Assembly (NCBI GenBank): GCA_039803545.1
Contig: JBDRYS010000001.1
Span: forward strand, 962,688 to 1,026,687
DNA from: a candidate division WOR-3 bacterium
Lineage (GTDB): Bacteria; Hydrothermota; Hydrothermia; UBA1063
Direction of reading: 5' to 3'
Length of the DNA: 64,000 bases
Every line of letters starts with the position of its first letter. Position 1 is the stretch's first letter. The notes below the pieces were generated by a model that saw only the letters and a list, made by a program, of their open reading frames with translations, was not told the DNA's origin and made no database searches. Below, piece by piece: positions 1 to 8,498 of this stretch. The translations under genes were made by a program, and so were the position numbers.

Positions 1-24
1 GGCGGAGAGGGTCTCGAACCCCCT

Positions 25-44
25 AATCCCCCGGATGGGGGATT
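25..44. repeat. palindrome, array copy A
   Basis: AATCCCCC and GGGGGATT form an 8-bp inverted repeat around GGAT. It stands where the 3' side of the tRNA-Asn anticodon stem and variable loop would be in the tRNA-like copy. The same palindrome occurs at 468-487. Confidence 0.75.
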
Positions 45-126
45 AACAGCCAGGTACTCTATCTTTAAGTATCTCTTTATGCAACCCCCAAATAAAAAAC
101 ACTCCCCGGGAGGGTCTCGAACCCCC

Positions 127-145
127 AATCCGCCTTAGGCGGATT
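127..145. repeat. palindrome, array copy B
   Basis: AATCCGCCTTAGGCGGATT is a 9-bp inverted repeat around one base. It replaces the eight tRNA bases at 572-579 of the intact tRNA-Asn. The flanks match the intact tRNA exactly (102-128 against 545-571; 144-161 against 580-597). It overlaps the stop codon of the GIY-YIG gene. Confidence 0.8.
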
Positions 146-413
146 AACAGCCAGGTGCTCTATCCTTAAGTATCTCTTTATGCAACCACTCTCTCCCCTT
201 CCCGCTCTTAAGTTGCTTCTCTCTCCTAACAGCCATAGCTCTGGTTTCATAGACTTCATAATAAGCAAGTTTCCATGGACCTGGGTTCCTTTTGGTATAA
301 AGAGTTAAATTACAATCTGGATTATTATGCTGCTTAAGCCGTTTTTGAAGGTCAGAGGTCTGACCAATGTATATTTTGCCCTTAGGATTTACAAGTACAT
401 AAACGTAAAACAT
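144..413 (-). CDS. small GIY-YIG nuclease inside the tRNA-Asn repeat array
   Basis: This 89-residue protein is a stand-alone GIY-YIG domain of the UvrC/YhbQ type. The first motif is YVYVL at residues 3-7 and the second is YIG at 15-17, followed by LQKRL..H (22-29) with the conserved arginine, and RREKQLKS near residue 62 that should carry the metal-binding glutamate. Family members cut DNA, and some are homing endonucleases. The last codons (R-A-P-G-C-stop) are read from sequence identical to the D-stem/anticodon region of tRNA-Asn, and the TAA stop covers the bases after the anticodon. Two gene-less copies of its 3' end lie on either side. There is no Shine-Dalgarno sequence; the start follows a T-rich leader shared with the deleted copies. 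Being a mobile-element nuclease is inference; a host repair role is the alternative. Confidence 0.8.
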   Translation of the reverse strand: MFYVYVLVNPKGKIYIGQTSDLQKRLKQHNNPDCNLTLYTKRNPGPWKLAYYEVYETRAMAVRREKQLKSGKGREWLHKEILKDRAPGC

Positions 414-435
414 TCCCCCAAAATAAAAACACTTC

Positions 436-448
436 CCGCCTCAGGCGG
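436..448. repeat. palindrome at the head of the GIY-YIG unit
   Basis: CCGCCTCAGGCGG, a 6-bp inverted repeat around one base, sits between the tRNA T-arm fragment (449-467) and the leader of the GIY-YIG gene. The first bases of the window (1-5) are the matching half of another copy. Confidence 0.7.
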
Positions 449-467
449 AGAGGGTCTCGAACCCCCT

Positions 468-487
468 AATCCCCCGGATGGGGGATT
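468..487. repeat. palindrome, array copy C
   Basis: Same inverted repeat as at 25-44 (AATCCCCC, GGAT, GGGGGATT), again replacing the anticodon-stem 3' side of a tRNA-Asn-like fragment. It is part of the 128-bp direct repeat. Confidence 0.75.
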
Positions 488-544
488 AACAGCCAGGTAC
501 TCTATCTTTAAGTATCTCTTTATGCAACCCCCAAATAAAAAACA

Positions 545-617
545 CTCCCCGGGAGGGTCTCGAACCCCCAACCCCCTGGTTAACAGCCAGGTGCTCTGCC
601 TGTTGAGCTACCGGGGA
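545..617 (-). tRNA. tRNA-Asn (anticodon GTT)
   Basis: The minus strand folds into a standard 73-base tRNA: acceptor TCCCCGG/CCGGGGA, D stem GCTC/GAGC, anticodon stem CCTGG/CCAGG with loop CTGTTAA (anticodon GTT), T arm with TTCGAGA, and discriminator G. No CCA is encoded. It follows recA by about 47 bases on the same strand and may be in the same transcript. Partial copies of it make up the array downstream. Confidence 0.95.
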
Positions 618-664
618 GTGTTATAGCTTAATTATATTTCACCACTTTTGCACAGTCAAGAAAA

Positions 665-1675
665 CTATGCAAGTCCAAGAGCCTTCTTAAGTTCCATTTC
701 TAACTCTTTCTTCACCTGGGGATTCTCCTTTAGGAAGAGCCTTGCTTTCTCTCTGCCTTGACCGAGTTGATAGTCCTTGAAACTGAACCAGGTTCCACTC
801 CTCTTAATTATGCCATGCTCAAGGCCCCAATCAATAAGTTCACCTTCGTAGGAAATTCCCTCTCCATAAATGATGTCAAATTCGGCACTCTTGTAAGGCG
901 GTGAAAGTTTGTTCTTTACAATACGCACCTTAACCCTGTTTCCTATGATGTCTTCACCCTGTTTAATAGAGGCAATCTTTCTAATCTCAACCCTCATTGA
1001 AGCATGGAATTTAAGGGCAAGTCCGCCGGGGGTTGTCTCCGGATTTCCAAAACCAAATCCCGTCTGAATTTGCTGTCTTATCTGGTTTATAAAGATGGCA
1101 CAGGTCTTCGATTTATTCAAAACTCCGACGAGTTTTCTCATTGCCTTTGACATCAATCGTGCCTGCAGGCCAACCTGGGCATCACCCATTTCCCCTTCGA
1201 TCTCGGCTCTTGGAACGAGGGCTGCAACGGAATCAATAACCACAAGGTCAATGGCGTTGCTTCTCACTAACATCTCAACGATTTCAAGGGCTTGCTCCCC
1301 CGTATCTGGCTGCGAAAGTATGAGGTCATCCACATTGACACCAAGGGCCTTTGCATAAGTGGGATCCAGGGCGTGCTCCGCATCTATAAAAGCCGCCTTA
1401 CCACCAAGTTTGTGGGTCTCGGCAATGGCATGAAGTGCCAATGTGGTTTTACCAGATGCTTCAGGTCCAAAGATTTCAATAATTCTTCCCCTTGGATAAC
1501 CTCCAACCCCCGTAATAATATCAAGGCCAAAAGAACCCGTTGGAATAACTTCCACCTTAATTTGAGTGGCTTCGCCCAGTTTCATTATGGAACCCGGGCC
1601 GTATTGTTTTTCTATCTGCTTTAGAGTTGCATCAAGTATTCGCTCTTTTTCCAGATCCTTGTCTTCTCCTGCCAT
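665..1675 (-). CDS. recA: recombinase RecA
   Basis: RecA is the DNA-dependent ATPase that forms filaments on single-stranded DNA, drives homologous strand exchange and triggers SOS-type self-cleavage. The 336-residue product shows Walker [10 protein letters not shown] near residue 70, the Walker B aspartate in [11 protein letters not shown], and the C-terminal lysine-rich tail. The ATG at 1675 is preferred over an upstream GTG because AGAGGTGAG lies just before it. The L2 loop region (about residues 200-217) reads [17 protein letters not shown]; the usual IRxKIGVMFGNPETT is two residues shorter, so this RecA carries a small L2 insertion. It lies 13 bases downstream of dcd, in the nrdJ-dcd-recA operon. 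I saw no LexA box. Confidence 0.97.
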   Translation of the reverse strand: MAGEDKDLEKERILDATLKQIEKQYGPGSIMKLGEATQIKVEVIPTGSFGLDIITGVGGYPRGRIIEIFGPEASGKTTLALHAIAETHKLGGKAAFIDAEHALDPTYAKALGVNVDDLILSQPDTGEQALEIVEMLVRSNAIDLVVIDSVAALVPRAEIEGEMGDAQVGLQARLMSKAMRKLVGVLNKSKTCAIFINQIRQQIQTGFGFGNPETTPGGLALKFHASMRVEIRKIASIKQGEDIIGNRVKVRIVKNKLSPPYKSAEFDIIYGEGISYEGELIDWGLEHGIIKRSGTWFSFKDYQLGQGREKARLFLKENPQVKKELEMELKKALGLA

Positions 1676-1688
1676 ATCTCTCACCTCT

Positions 1689-2243
1689 TTAAACCTTGGG
1701 CGGGGTTACCCCCCTTTGCCCCTGGTATTTTCCTTTTCTATCTTTATATGATACAGTACAAAGCTCGTCCGATTCAATAAATATAAGCTGTGCAATTCCT
1801 TCGTTAGCATAAATTTTCGCAGGTAGAGGGGTTGTGTTGGAAATTTCAATGGTAAGATGGCCTTCCCATTCAGGTTCAAGAGGTGTAATGTTGACCACGA
1901 TACCGCAACGGGCATAAGTGCTCTTTCCGAGACATATCCCAATTACATTCCTCGGAATCCTGAAATATTCAAGACTTCTCGCAAGGCAAAAGGAATTTGG
2001 GGGAATGATGCATTCCGGACCTTTGATTTCAACAAAGGAACGGGGATCAAAGTTCTTAGGGTCAACAACGGTTTGGTAAACATCAGTGAAAACCCTGAAT
2101 TCGTCAGCGATGCGAATGTCATACCCATAGGATGAAAGCCCATAGGAGATAACACCGCTCGTTACCAGTTTTTCTTCAAAGGGTTCAATCATCTTATAAT
2201 TTAATGCCATTTCCTTTATCCAGCGATCAGACTTTACTGGCAT
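1689..2243 (-). CDS. dcd: dCTP deaminase
   Basis: The product converts dCTP to dUTP, feeding thymidylate synthesis. The 184-residue length and motifs fit the trimeric Dcd family: GKSTYAR near residue 106 (nucleotide binding) and [17 protein letters not shown] with the catalytic glutamate around residue 126. The C-terminal segment GKYQGQRG is the lid that closes over the triphosphate. Whether it is monofunctional or also has dUTPase activity cannot be told from the sequence. GGAGGAG stands five bases before the ATG. It begins 8 bases after nrdJ, so two deoxynucleotide enzymes and recA form one operon. Confidence 0.93.
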   Translation of the reverse strand: MPVKSDRWIKEMALNYKMIEPFEEKLVTSGVISYGLSSYGYDIRIADEFRVFTDVYQTVVDPKNFDPRSFVEIKGPECIIPPNSFCLARSLEYFRIPRNVIGICLGKSTYARCGIVVNITPLEPEWEGHLTIEISNTTPLPAKIYANEGIAQLIFIESDELCTVSYKDRKGKYQGQRGVTPPKV

Positions 2244-2251
2244 AGCTCCTC

Positions 2252-5200
2252 CTATTCACACTTTGAATAACCACAATCAATGCAAAGATAGCAACCTTCC
2301 TGGTAAATTAACCTTCCACCACATTCAGGGCAGATGTCATACTGTTTTTCCGCTTCTTCTGACTTCTTTGCCTTCTTATGGAGATCTATAATGGGCTTTA
2401 GTGTAGGACTTGCAGGCAGAAGCTCTAACTGAACACCTCTTTCTAAGTACTTTTCTATTGCCTTGGCTATCGCATCGGGCACGGAATAAACTACCTCACC
2501 ATTTTCCTGCCTTACAGGTGTAGAACTCTTGATACCCTTCAATTGTTTTACCACTTCACTTACCGGCACCCCGGAACGCAGAGCAAGGGAGATGAGCCTC
2601 CCAATGGCCTCGGTAAAGGCCATCGTTTGAGAGCCAGACTTTCCAAGGTATATGAAGACCTCAAAGATACCGTACTCATCTTCATTGATGGTAATGTAGC
2701 AATTTCCGAGATCTGTTACCATCTTAATGGTTCTGCCCTTGGTGACCTCTGGCCTTGGCCTCGGGGTTGTGAAAGGAGGCCTTTTCGTCTCTGCGGTTTC
2801 CTTAGCCACCTTGATCACCTGTTCTTCCCTTGAGCCATCCCGGTAAACCGTTAGGCCTTTAAGCCCCATGTAGTATGCTTCTCTATAAACCTTTGCAACA
2901 TCCTCAACAGTGGCACTATTAGGCATATTGATCGTTTTGGAAACCGCGTTATCCACATACTTCTGGAAGGCAGCCTGAATCCTCAAGTGTTGCATCGGTT
3001 CAATATCAAAGGTGGTATCAAAGACTTTCCTTATGGATTCTGGAATGCCTTTAAAATCTTTTATGCTTCTCGCGCCCGCAACTTCCTCCATTAACTCTCG
3101 GGAGTAAAAGCCAAGGGCTCTTGCCGCCCTTTCAAAATGGCTATTTATGTATAGCAGATTTTCACCACCAAGGACAGTCTTGGTATAGGCCAAGGAGAAA
3201 AGGGGTTCTATACCCGATGAAGTATCGGCAATCATGGAGATGGAACCTGTTGGAGCTATGGTCGTCAGCGTTGCGTTGCGCATCGGGTGCTTGTAAATAC
3301 TTTTATCGATATTCGGGAAAGATCCTTTGTATTCAGCAAGTTCCATTGATTTCTTTACCGCCTCTTCCTGTATAAACTTCATAACCTCTTCCGCAACCTT
3401 TACAGCATCCTGAGAGGAATAGGGGATTCCAAGTTGCAATAGCATATCCGCAAAGCCCATAACTCCAAGTCCAACTTTCCTGTTGGCCAAGGTCATATTC
3501 TTTATTTCTTCGAAGGGGAAATAGTTCACATCGATAACATTGTCCAGGAAATGAACGCTAAGATGCACAATCTCTCTCAATTTTTCCCAGTCAATCTTCT
3601 TTAAGGCTTCCTCAGCGGTGCTAACTTTACCCTCTTCATAGGCTGGTTTACCTTTTACAAATTTCGAAAGATTAATGGAGCCCAAATTGCAGGATTCGTA
3701 AGGCAGGAGTGGTTGTTCCCCACAGTTGTGGATATAGAGGCCATTCCCGTCGAAAGCGTTTATTCCAGGTACTTGAACATCATAAACTTCTTCGAATCCG
3801 TCTTCCTCAACCCTTTCCACCGTTGCCAAGAAGGACTCTTCTTTTGGCCCCCTCTTATAGGAAGAAAGTGCAGAATTCAACTTCCGCATCCTTTCATTGT
3901 CGCCGAAGCCGATTCTTTCCGCAAATACAATAATGTTATCACCGCTTATAACCAGCTCATATTGAGGTTCTAATTTGTAAGATGATTCAATGTTCTTGAC
4001 ACCTTCTAACTTTTCAAGCCTTGCATCCTCTCCCTTATAGTAAATCCTGCTTACGATCCCAAGCCTAAGAAGCATCCTTTGAACGGTCTTTAGAAGCTCG
4101 AAATCGCTATGGGAGAGTTTTATACTCACACCCTTTGACAGATTTCCACAAATATTGCCATTGGTATCAAATAGGCCTCGCAGGAAACCCTTATACCCTT
4201 CCGACGAAGCCCTTTCAATGGTAGACAATACAATCTCCTTTTCAGTTTCTATTCTAAATTTCCTCGAAAATTCCCTTAAAGTTTCAAAATTCAATCTATG
4301 ACCATTCCCACTTTTAACCTGTAACACACCTCTCGATTCTGAACAATGAGACATAGCCATTGCATAGGAGAGAACCTTCGTCAAAGCCTCGCCTTCTTCC
4401 AGTGCTTCCCTCTTCCCCTCCAAAGTTGATAGGACTGACGCCTCCTCCTCAATCTCAACACCTCCCATAAGGAGTCCCAAAAGATAGCCTTCCGATTTTG
4501 TGAGTTCACCGGGCCAGCTGCCTAAGGCACGATGGTTGTGAAGTACCACTTTATCTCCGGGCTTTAAATCTTGTGCCGAAACCCATTCATAGTTTTTCCG
4601 ATCCTTTCCTTTATTTGTAAGTTTCAAAACCTTATGATCGGGTGTTAATCTTAAGCTGTAACCCTCCTTAGTTTGTAATTTCAGAATGGGTTTAATTCCT
4701 GTGCTGAAAAATCCCTTACTTGTGGTCTCGTATAATGTTCCGTTTACGACCACGACAAAGGGCCTACCAAGCAAATCTTTGACCTGATAAGGGCCATCTG
4801 CAGTCATAACCCAGGTATCTCGTGTAACGCAGGGATTAGTGGATTCTATTTCTCCGGCACCGGGAACCGGGTGTTTCTTGTTAATAGTATCGATAAAGAT
4901 AACCCCCGGTTCGCCGTTCTTCCATGCGTAATAGACCATTTTGTCAAAAACTTCCTTTGCACTCAACTTACCCGTTACCTGCCCATTTCTCGGGTTTACA
5001 AGCTCATACTCTTCGCCCTTTTCCAAAGCCTCCATAAACCTATCAGTGACTGCTACCGAGATATTGAAATTGGCCAATTCTCCTTCCTTGGCTTTACACT
5101 CAATAAACTCAAGGATATCAGGGTGATCAACCCTCAAAATCCCCATATTGGCACCACGGCGCCTTCCACCCTGCTTTACCGCCTCCGTCGCCTCGTTGAA

Positions 5201-5653
5201 AACCCTCATAAAGGACACAGGTCCGCTGGCAACACCGCCGGTACTTCTTACAATATCATTTCTCGGCCTTAATCTTGAGAAAGAGAAGCCCGTTCCTCCG
5301 CCCGTTTTGTGAATGATGGCAGTTTTTTTAATTGCTTCGAAAATCTCCTCCATGGAATCACCAACGGGGAGCACGAAACAGGCGCTTAACTGACCAAGGG
5401 GGGTACCTGCATTCATTAAAGTGGGGGAATTGGGTAAAAAATAAAGCTGAGTCATTATTTCATAGAACTTTTCCTCTAATTCTTCGGCGGTAAAGGGGCT
5501 CTTAGGGTAGTTCCTCTCCGCTTCACTTATTGCCTTAGCAACCCTTCGAAACATCCCCTCCGGAGTTTCAATAACCTCTCCATTCTCATTCTTTAAAAGA
5601 TAACGCTTCTCCAGCACCTTCAGTGCATTTTCACTTAAAAATAAATCGCCCAT
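2252..5653 (-). CDS. nrdJ: adenosylcobalamin-dependent ribonucleotide reductase with intein
   Basis: This class II enzyme reduces ribonucleotides to deoxyribonucleotides using coenzyme B12 and needs no oxygen. The 1133-residue precursor contains a 369-residue intein (residues 275-643), leaving a mature enzyme of about 764 residues. Extein landmarks are [11 protein letters not shown] (first redox cysteine, near 92), [23 protein letters not shown] (active-site N-C-E cluster, split by the intein), PTGSIS, a TSCPD-type domain near residues 990-1060, and a C-terminal CxxC..CxxC zinc-ribbon-like tail that supplies the shuttling cysteines. It starts 12 bases after the lipoprotein gene and precedes dcd. 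There is no sign of a separate NrdR or of a class I/III enzyme in the window. Confidence 0.95.
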   Translation of the reverse strand: MGDLFLSENALKVLEKRYLLKNENGEVIETPEGMFRRVAKAISEAERNYPKSPFTAEELEEKFYEIMTQLYFLPNSPTLMNAGTPLGQLSACFVLPVGDSMEEIFEAIKKTAIIHKTGGGTGFSFSRLRPRNDIVRSTGGVASGPVSFMRVFNEATEAVKQGGRRRGANMGILRVDHPDILEFIECKAKEGELANFNISVAVTDRFMEALEKGEEYELVNPRNGQVTGKLSAKEVFDKMVYYAWKNGEPGVIFIDTINKKHPVPGAGEIESTNPCVTRDTWVMTADGPYQVKDLLGRPFVVVVNGTLYETTSKGFFSTGIKPILKLQTKEGYSLRLTPDHKVLKLTNKGKDRKNYEWVSAQDLKPGDKVVLHNHRALGSWPGELTKSEGYLLGLLMGGVEIEEEASVLSTLEGKREALEEGEALTKVLSYAMAMSHCSESRGVLQVKSGNGHRLNFETLREFSRKFRIETEKEIVLSTIERASSEGYKGFLRGLFDTNGNICGNLSKGVSIKLSHSDFELLKTVQRMLLRLGIVSRIYYKGEDARLEKLEGVKNIESSYKLEPQYELVISGDNIIVFAERIGFGDNERMRKLNSALSSYKRGPKEESFLATVERVEEDGFEEVYDVQVPGINAFDGNGLYIHNCGEQPLLPYESCNLGSINLSKFVKGKPAYEEGKVSTAEEALKKIDWEKLREIVHLSVHFLDNVIDVNYFPFEEIKNMTLANRKVGLGVMGFADMLLQLGIPYSSQDAVKVAEEVMKFIQEEAVKKSMELAEYKGSFPNIDKSIYKHPMRNATLTTIAPTGSISMIADTSSGIEPLFSLAYTKTVLGGENLLYINSHFERAARALGFYSRELMEEVAGARSIKDFKGIPESIRKVFDTTFDIEPMQHLRIQAAFQKYVDNAVSKTINMPNSATVEDVAKVYREAYYMGLKGLTVYRDGSREEQVIKVAKETAETKRPPFTTPRPRPEVTKGRTIKMVTDLGNCYITINEDEYGIFEVFIYLGKSGSQTMAFTEAIGRLISLALRSGVPVSEVVKQLKGIKSSTPVRQENGEVVYSVPDAIAKAIEKYLERGVQLELLPASPTLKPIIDLHKKAKKSEEAEKQYDICPECGGRLIYQEGCYLCIDCGYSKCE
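3725..4831 (-). other. intein in nrdJ with decayed LAGLIDADG endonuclease
   Basis: The intein begins with Cys275 (CVTRDTWV) and ends ...GLYIHN (residue 643), followed by Cys644 as the +1 residue. Splicing elements look complete: Cys1, TPDH in block B (337-340), the penultimate His, the terminal Asn and Cys+1. The insertion sits in the active-site motif NPCGEQ. Two LAGLIDADG-like helices are visible: LLGLLMGGV (391-399) has lost both acidic positions, while LRGLFDTNG (491-499) keeps its aspartate. Splicing is therefore expected, but homing cleavage is probably lost. That last point is inference. Confidence 0.92.
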
Positions 5654-5665
5654 ATAAATCCCCCC

Positions 5666-6280
5666 TTATTTAAAAAATTGCTCAAGATGCAACTCCAAAG
5701 TATCGCCGTTATAAATTTTCTTAATATAAACAGGCCCCGTATCGGGCGCCAATTCATAAAAACAATAAATACTTTGCTTTTCTTCAATGCCACCCTTCTT
5801 AAGGGTTGCATTAATTGTAAAAAGAAGATTTTTCCTTTCACTCTTTCCTCTTGTAATCTGCGAAGTAAAGAGCCTGGTGTATCTAAAAGTATCTCCAAGG
5901 ACTACGCTGCGGCTTAAGGTATCGGCAAAAAACTCGTCCTTCAAAACAGGCTGATAGAAAAGGGGAAGGTCACTTTTTTCAAAAATTACCTCGTTACCGT
6001 TTATAAACTTACTATATTCATAGATTACCGAAACAAGATCGGGGCTTTTTTTATACTGTTCCATTTCACCCATCATCTCAATCTGCACCAGATTCAAAGA
6101 GGGTGAAACTTCCGAATCCTGTAAAACTTCCCTAACAACTAAAAGGCTATCGGGGGTCCTGTAGACCCATTTCATGCCGGTACTCGTCGGAAAGTAGTCA
6201 ATGTAAAGCTCATCAATAACTCTATTTGTCTGGGTACAGGAAGCCATCAAAATCGACAAAAGGAAAATCCACTTCTTCAT
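5666..6280 (-). CDS. putative lipoprotein of unknown function
   Basis: The 204-residue protein starts with a lipoprotein signal: MKKW, a hydrophobic stretch and the lipobox MASC with Cys15. The rest is a soluble, mostly beta-rich sequence (YFPTSTGMKWVYR near residue 30, several short strands) with no family I recognise. It is probably anchored in the cell envelope. It is the first gene of the nrdJ-dcd-recA operon although nothing links it to nucleotides. No Shine-Dalgarno sequence precedes the ATG; instead a promoter ends six bases before it. Confidence 0.75.
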   Translation of the reverse strand: MKKWIFLLSILMASCTQTNRVIDELYIDYFPTSTGMKWVYRTPDSLLVVREVLQDSEVSPSLNLVQIEMMGEMEQYKKSPDLVSVIYEYSKFINGNEVIFEKSDLPLFYQPVLKDEFFADTLSRSVVLGDTFRYTRLFTSQITRGKSERKNLLFTINATLKKGGIEEKQSIYCFYELAPDTGPVYIKKIYNGDTLELHLEQFFK

Positions 6281-6286
6281 AAAAAA

Positions 6287-6315
6287 ATTTTAAATGCAAC
6301 TTTGAAAAGTGTAAA
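6287..6315 (-). promoter_or_regulatory. leaderless promoter for the lipoprotein-nrdJ-dcd-recA operon
   Basis: On the minus strand: TTTACA (6310-6315), 17 bases, TAAAAT (6287-6292), then six bases to the ATG at 6280. There is no ribosome-binding site, so transcription should start at or next to the start codon. Confidence 0.65.
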
Positions 6316-6377
6316 GTGAAGGGGCAAACCCCTGTTAAACTCCGTGAAGGTGATTTATACCAGTTACTTAACCACCT

Positions 6378-6406
6378 TTGTCCAAACCTGTCTCAAAGAA
6401 TATAAT
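6378..6406 (+). promoter_or_regulatory. leaderless promoter for the polysaccharide operon
   Basis: TTGTCC (6378-6383), 17 bases, TATAAT (6401-6406), then six bases to the ATG at 6413. This decides the start of the glycosyltransferase gene, because an upstream in-frame ATG at 6344 would lie in front of the promoter. Confidence 0.65.
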
Positions 6407-6412
6407 TTTGCA

Positions 6413-7336
6413 ATGCTCGTGAGCGGCTTCACCTACATTAGAAACGCTGTGAAATACGATTTTCCTATCGTAGAGGCTATTTCCTCTTTACTTCCCTTAG
6501 TCGATGAATTTATTGTGAACGTTATCGAATCGGAAGACGAAACCTTAGATCTCGTAAAAACCATAAAAGACCCAAAAGTAAAAATCATAACAACCCCATG
6601 GTTTGAAGAGCTTAGAGGCGGTGGGAAGCCTCAGGTTCTTTTTGCCAGCAGGGCTATGATGGAGTGTAAGTCTCCATGGTGTTTTTATTTGCAAGGAGAT
6701 GAAGTAGTCCATGAAAAATACTTAGATTATATAAGGTCCGCCCTAACCGACTATCTTGAGGACGATAGGGTTGAGGGCTTCACCTTGAAATACAAACATT
6801 TTTACGGTAATTATTACCTGTACCACGAAGGAGAAGGTTGGGTTAGAAACGAAATAAGAATCGTAAGAAATGACCCTACCATAGCACCCTATAAAGACTC
6901 CCACAGTTTCAGGAAAAACGGAAAGAAGCTCCAGGTGATCTCCCTCGATGCTTACATATACCACTATGGTTGGGCAAGAAGAAAAAGTGTTTTAAAGGAT
7001 AAATTAATTGAACAGGCCCGCTGGCACTGGAAAGACGATAAAATTGTCAAGGAGAAATTTGTTGAAAAAAGCTTAGAGGAACTAATGCGTCACAAGGAAT
7101 CCCTCCACTTCTTCAAAGGCACCCACCCAAAGGTTATGTTAGAGAGGATAAACAAACAGGTCGCTGATAACGACTTTATTTTGCCCATTAAAGAAGAGTA
7201 TCTAAAAAGGAAATTTAAGTGGAAATTCAGGGACTTTATTGCGGATTTAACCGAGAAATTCACTAAGAGGAGATTTGGTGAATATGAAAACTTCAGGAGA
7301 ATCGGCTACTACCATCCTTTCCCGGGAGAGCATTAA
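6413..7336 (+). CDS. family 2-like glycosyltransferase
   Basis: The start at 6413 gives MLVSGFTYIRNAVKYDFPIVEAI, the typical opening of a GT2-type fold; the longer form from 6344 would place the promoter inside the gene. The acidic motif GDEV near residue 104 is a candidate for the nucleotide-sugar/metal site, and EGFTLKYKHFYGNYY further on resembles acceptor-side sequence of the small GT2 relatives. The 307-residue protein has no membrane segment and a basic C-terminal end. It begins an operon with an O-antigen ligase-like protein and a GT9 enzyme, so a role in LPS or capsule sugar assembly is likely. The sugar donor cannot be told. Confidence 0.8.
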   Translation: MLVSGFTYIRNAVKYDFPIVEAISSLLPLVDEFIVNVIESEDETLDLVKTIKDPKVKIITTPWFEELRGGGKPQVLFASRAMMECKSPWCFYLQGDEVVHEKYLDYIRSALTDYLEDDRVEGFTLKYKHFYGNYYLYHEGEGWVRNEIRIVRNDPTIAPYKDSHSFRKNGKKLQVISLDAYIYHYGWARRKSVLKDKLIEQARWHWKDDKIVKEKFVEKSLEELMRHKESLHFFKGTHPKVMLERINKQVADNDFILPIKEEYLKRKFKWKFRDFIADLTEKFTKRRFGEYENFRRIGYYHPFPGEH

Positions 7337-8498
7337 AAACATACTGACCTATGGTGCTCTCCTTTTCCCCTTTTTACCAAACGCATATAGAACCGTATAC
7401 CTTTCCATCGCACTTCTTACAGTCATCATAAATTATCGTGTGCTCTGGAGAAAAGAAAATTTACCCCTTTACATATTCTGGGGTGTTGCTGTTTTAACTT
7501 CCCTTTTCTCACCCATGCCCTTAAAGGCGATCATAAAAACAAAGGGAATAGTCTTTGACCTTATTGTTCCCTTTATTTTCTTTGCCTTTTCAGACCTGCT
7601 TAAAAGAGACCAATATTATAAGAGGTTCCCTTATTTTGCCATCCTGTTTACTTCCATAGCCCTTTTGGCTTACTTTTTACACCCTCACGGATGGCATTTT
7701 CTTAATCGGCAGAGCTGGTTAGTTGGATTTATGGGGGGAAAACTCACCTACGCAGGGGTTATTTCCTTCCTTTTTCCGCTTATTAACTTCCCTGAAGGTA
7801 GTAACCTAAGGAAACTCCTATCTCCTTTTTTGGCAAGTGTCTTAGTTCTAATAAGCCTCGCCATCAACAACTCAAGGAGCTACTACTTAGGCGTTTCTGT
7901 TTTTATGGTCCTTTTTATAATTTTTGCGAAAAGGTCCTTGAAGGTAATCTATTTTTTACTACTTGTGATATTTGCCTCAGCCGTATTTCTAAATCAGAAG
8001 AGTTACGATTATCTAAAAAGAAGCGCTCCCACCCCTCAAAATATGAGCACCTTCCTAAGGATCCAAATGTGGAAAACCGGTCTCAACATCTTTAAAGCAA
8101 GACCCTTAGCAGGAATTGGCTATGAGCTCTGGGGAGAGGAGAAGGTAAGGGAAGAATATCTCAGCAAATACGCAACGCCTAAATTAAAAGAAACATTGGA
8201 AAAATATCCCGATACAAAGAAACCGGTAAGTGGGCACCTCCATAGCAATTACATAATGGCCCTCGTCAATGGCGGAATCTTGCTTCTCATAGCCTACATT
8301 TTAATCTTTATCTATTATGGGCTCCTTTTCTTAAAAACGAAAAATGAATACAGCCTGTACGGTATAGGGCTTCTTCTAATAATGCTCATCGCTGGAGCCT
8401 TTGAATACAGTTTCAGTGATGCAGAGGTGGTCCAGACCTTTGCCCTTTCCCTTGGCCTACTTTTAAACAAGGCTAAAGGTGATGAAGGTAATCATTAG
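7278..8498 (+). CDS. O-antigen ligase/polymerase-like membrane protein
   Basis: About ten hydrophobic segments and the Wzy_C-type landmarks place this in the O-antigen ligase (WaaL)/polymerase (Wzy) superfamily: R.QMW..GLNIFKARPLAGIGYE after residue 265, and the long periplasmic loop ending HLHSNYIMALVNGG (about 325-338), with the conserved histidine. Such proteins join polysaccharide to lipid A-core or extend it, in the inner membrane facing the periplasm. GAGGAG at 7267-7272 favours GTG at 7278; TTG 7275 and ATG 7284 are alternatives. It overlaps the preceding glycosyltransferase by 59 bases and the next gene by 17. Ligase and polymerase cannot be separated by sequence alone. Confidence 0.8.
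   Translation: MNMKTSGESATTILSRESIKNILTYGALLFPFLPNAYRTVYLSIALLTVIINYRVLWRKENLPLYIFWGVAVLTSLFSPMPLKAIIKTKGIVFDLIVPFIFFAFSDLLKRDQYYKRFPYFAILFTSIALLAYFLHPHGWHFLNRQSWLVGFMGGKLTYAGVISFLFPLINFPEGSNLRKLLSPFLASVLVLISLAINNSRSYYLGVSVFMVLFIIFAKRSLKVIYFLLLVIFASAVFLNQKSYDYLKRSAPTPQNMSTFLRIQMWKTGLNIFKARPLAGIGYELWGEEKVREEYLSKYATPKLKETLEKYPDTKKPVSGHLHSNYIMALVNGGILLLIAYILIFIYYGLLFLKTKNEYSLYGIGLLLIMLIAGAFEYSFSDAEVVQTFALSLGLLLNKAKGDEGNH

Larger units (their letters stand above)
1..544 (-). repeat. tRNA-Asn-derived palindrome/GIY-YIG repeat array
   Basis: Read on the minus strand, downstream of the intact tRNA-Asn, the same modules recur: a short T-rich leader, either a whole GIY-YIG gene (144-413) or only its last ~25 bases (about 486-528 and 43-85), then tRNA-Asn sequence around the anticodon, then a palindrome, then the tRNA T-arm region. 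Positions 1-128 and 444-571 are a direct repeat with no difference I can see, 443 bases apart, and the first copy touches the window edge, so the array probably continues to the left. Seen: the repeats and palindromes. Inferred: one autonomous unit (with the nuclease) and two internally deleted units of a mobile element that uses tRNA-Asn as target. Confidence 0.8.

Noticed and set aside
1-571. Regularly spaced repeats suggesting a CRISPR array
   Set aside because: The repeats are few, of unequal length, derived from tRNA-Asn, and their spacers are parts of one gene; no cas gene is near.
6344-6412. Longer N-terminus for the GT2-like protein
   Set aside because: The -35/-10 pair lies inside this stretch, and the family start matches the ATG at 6413.
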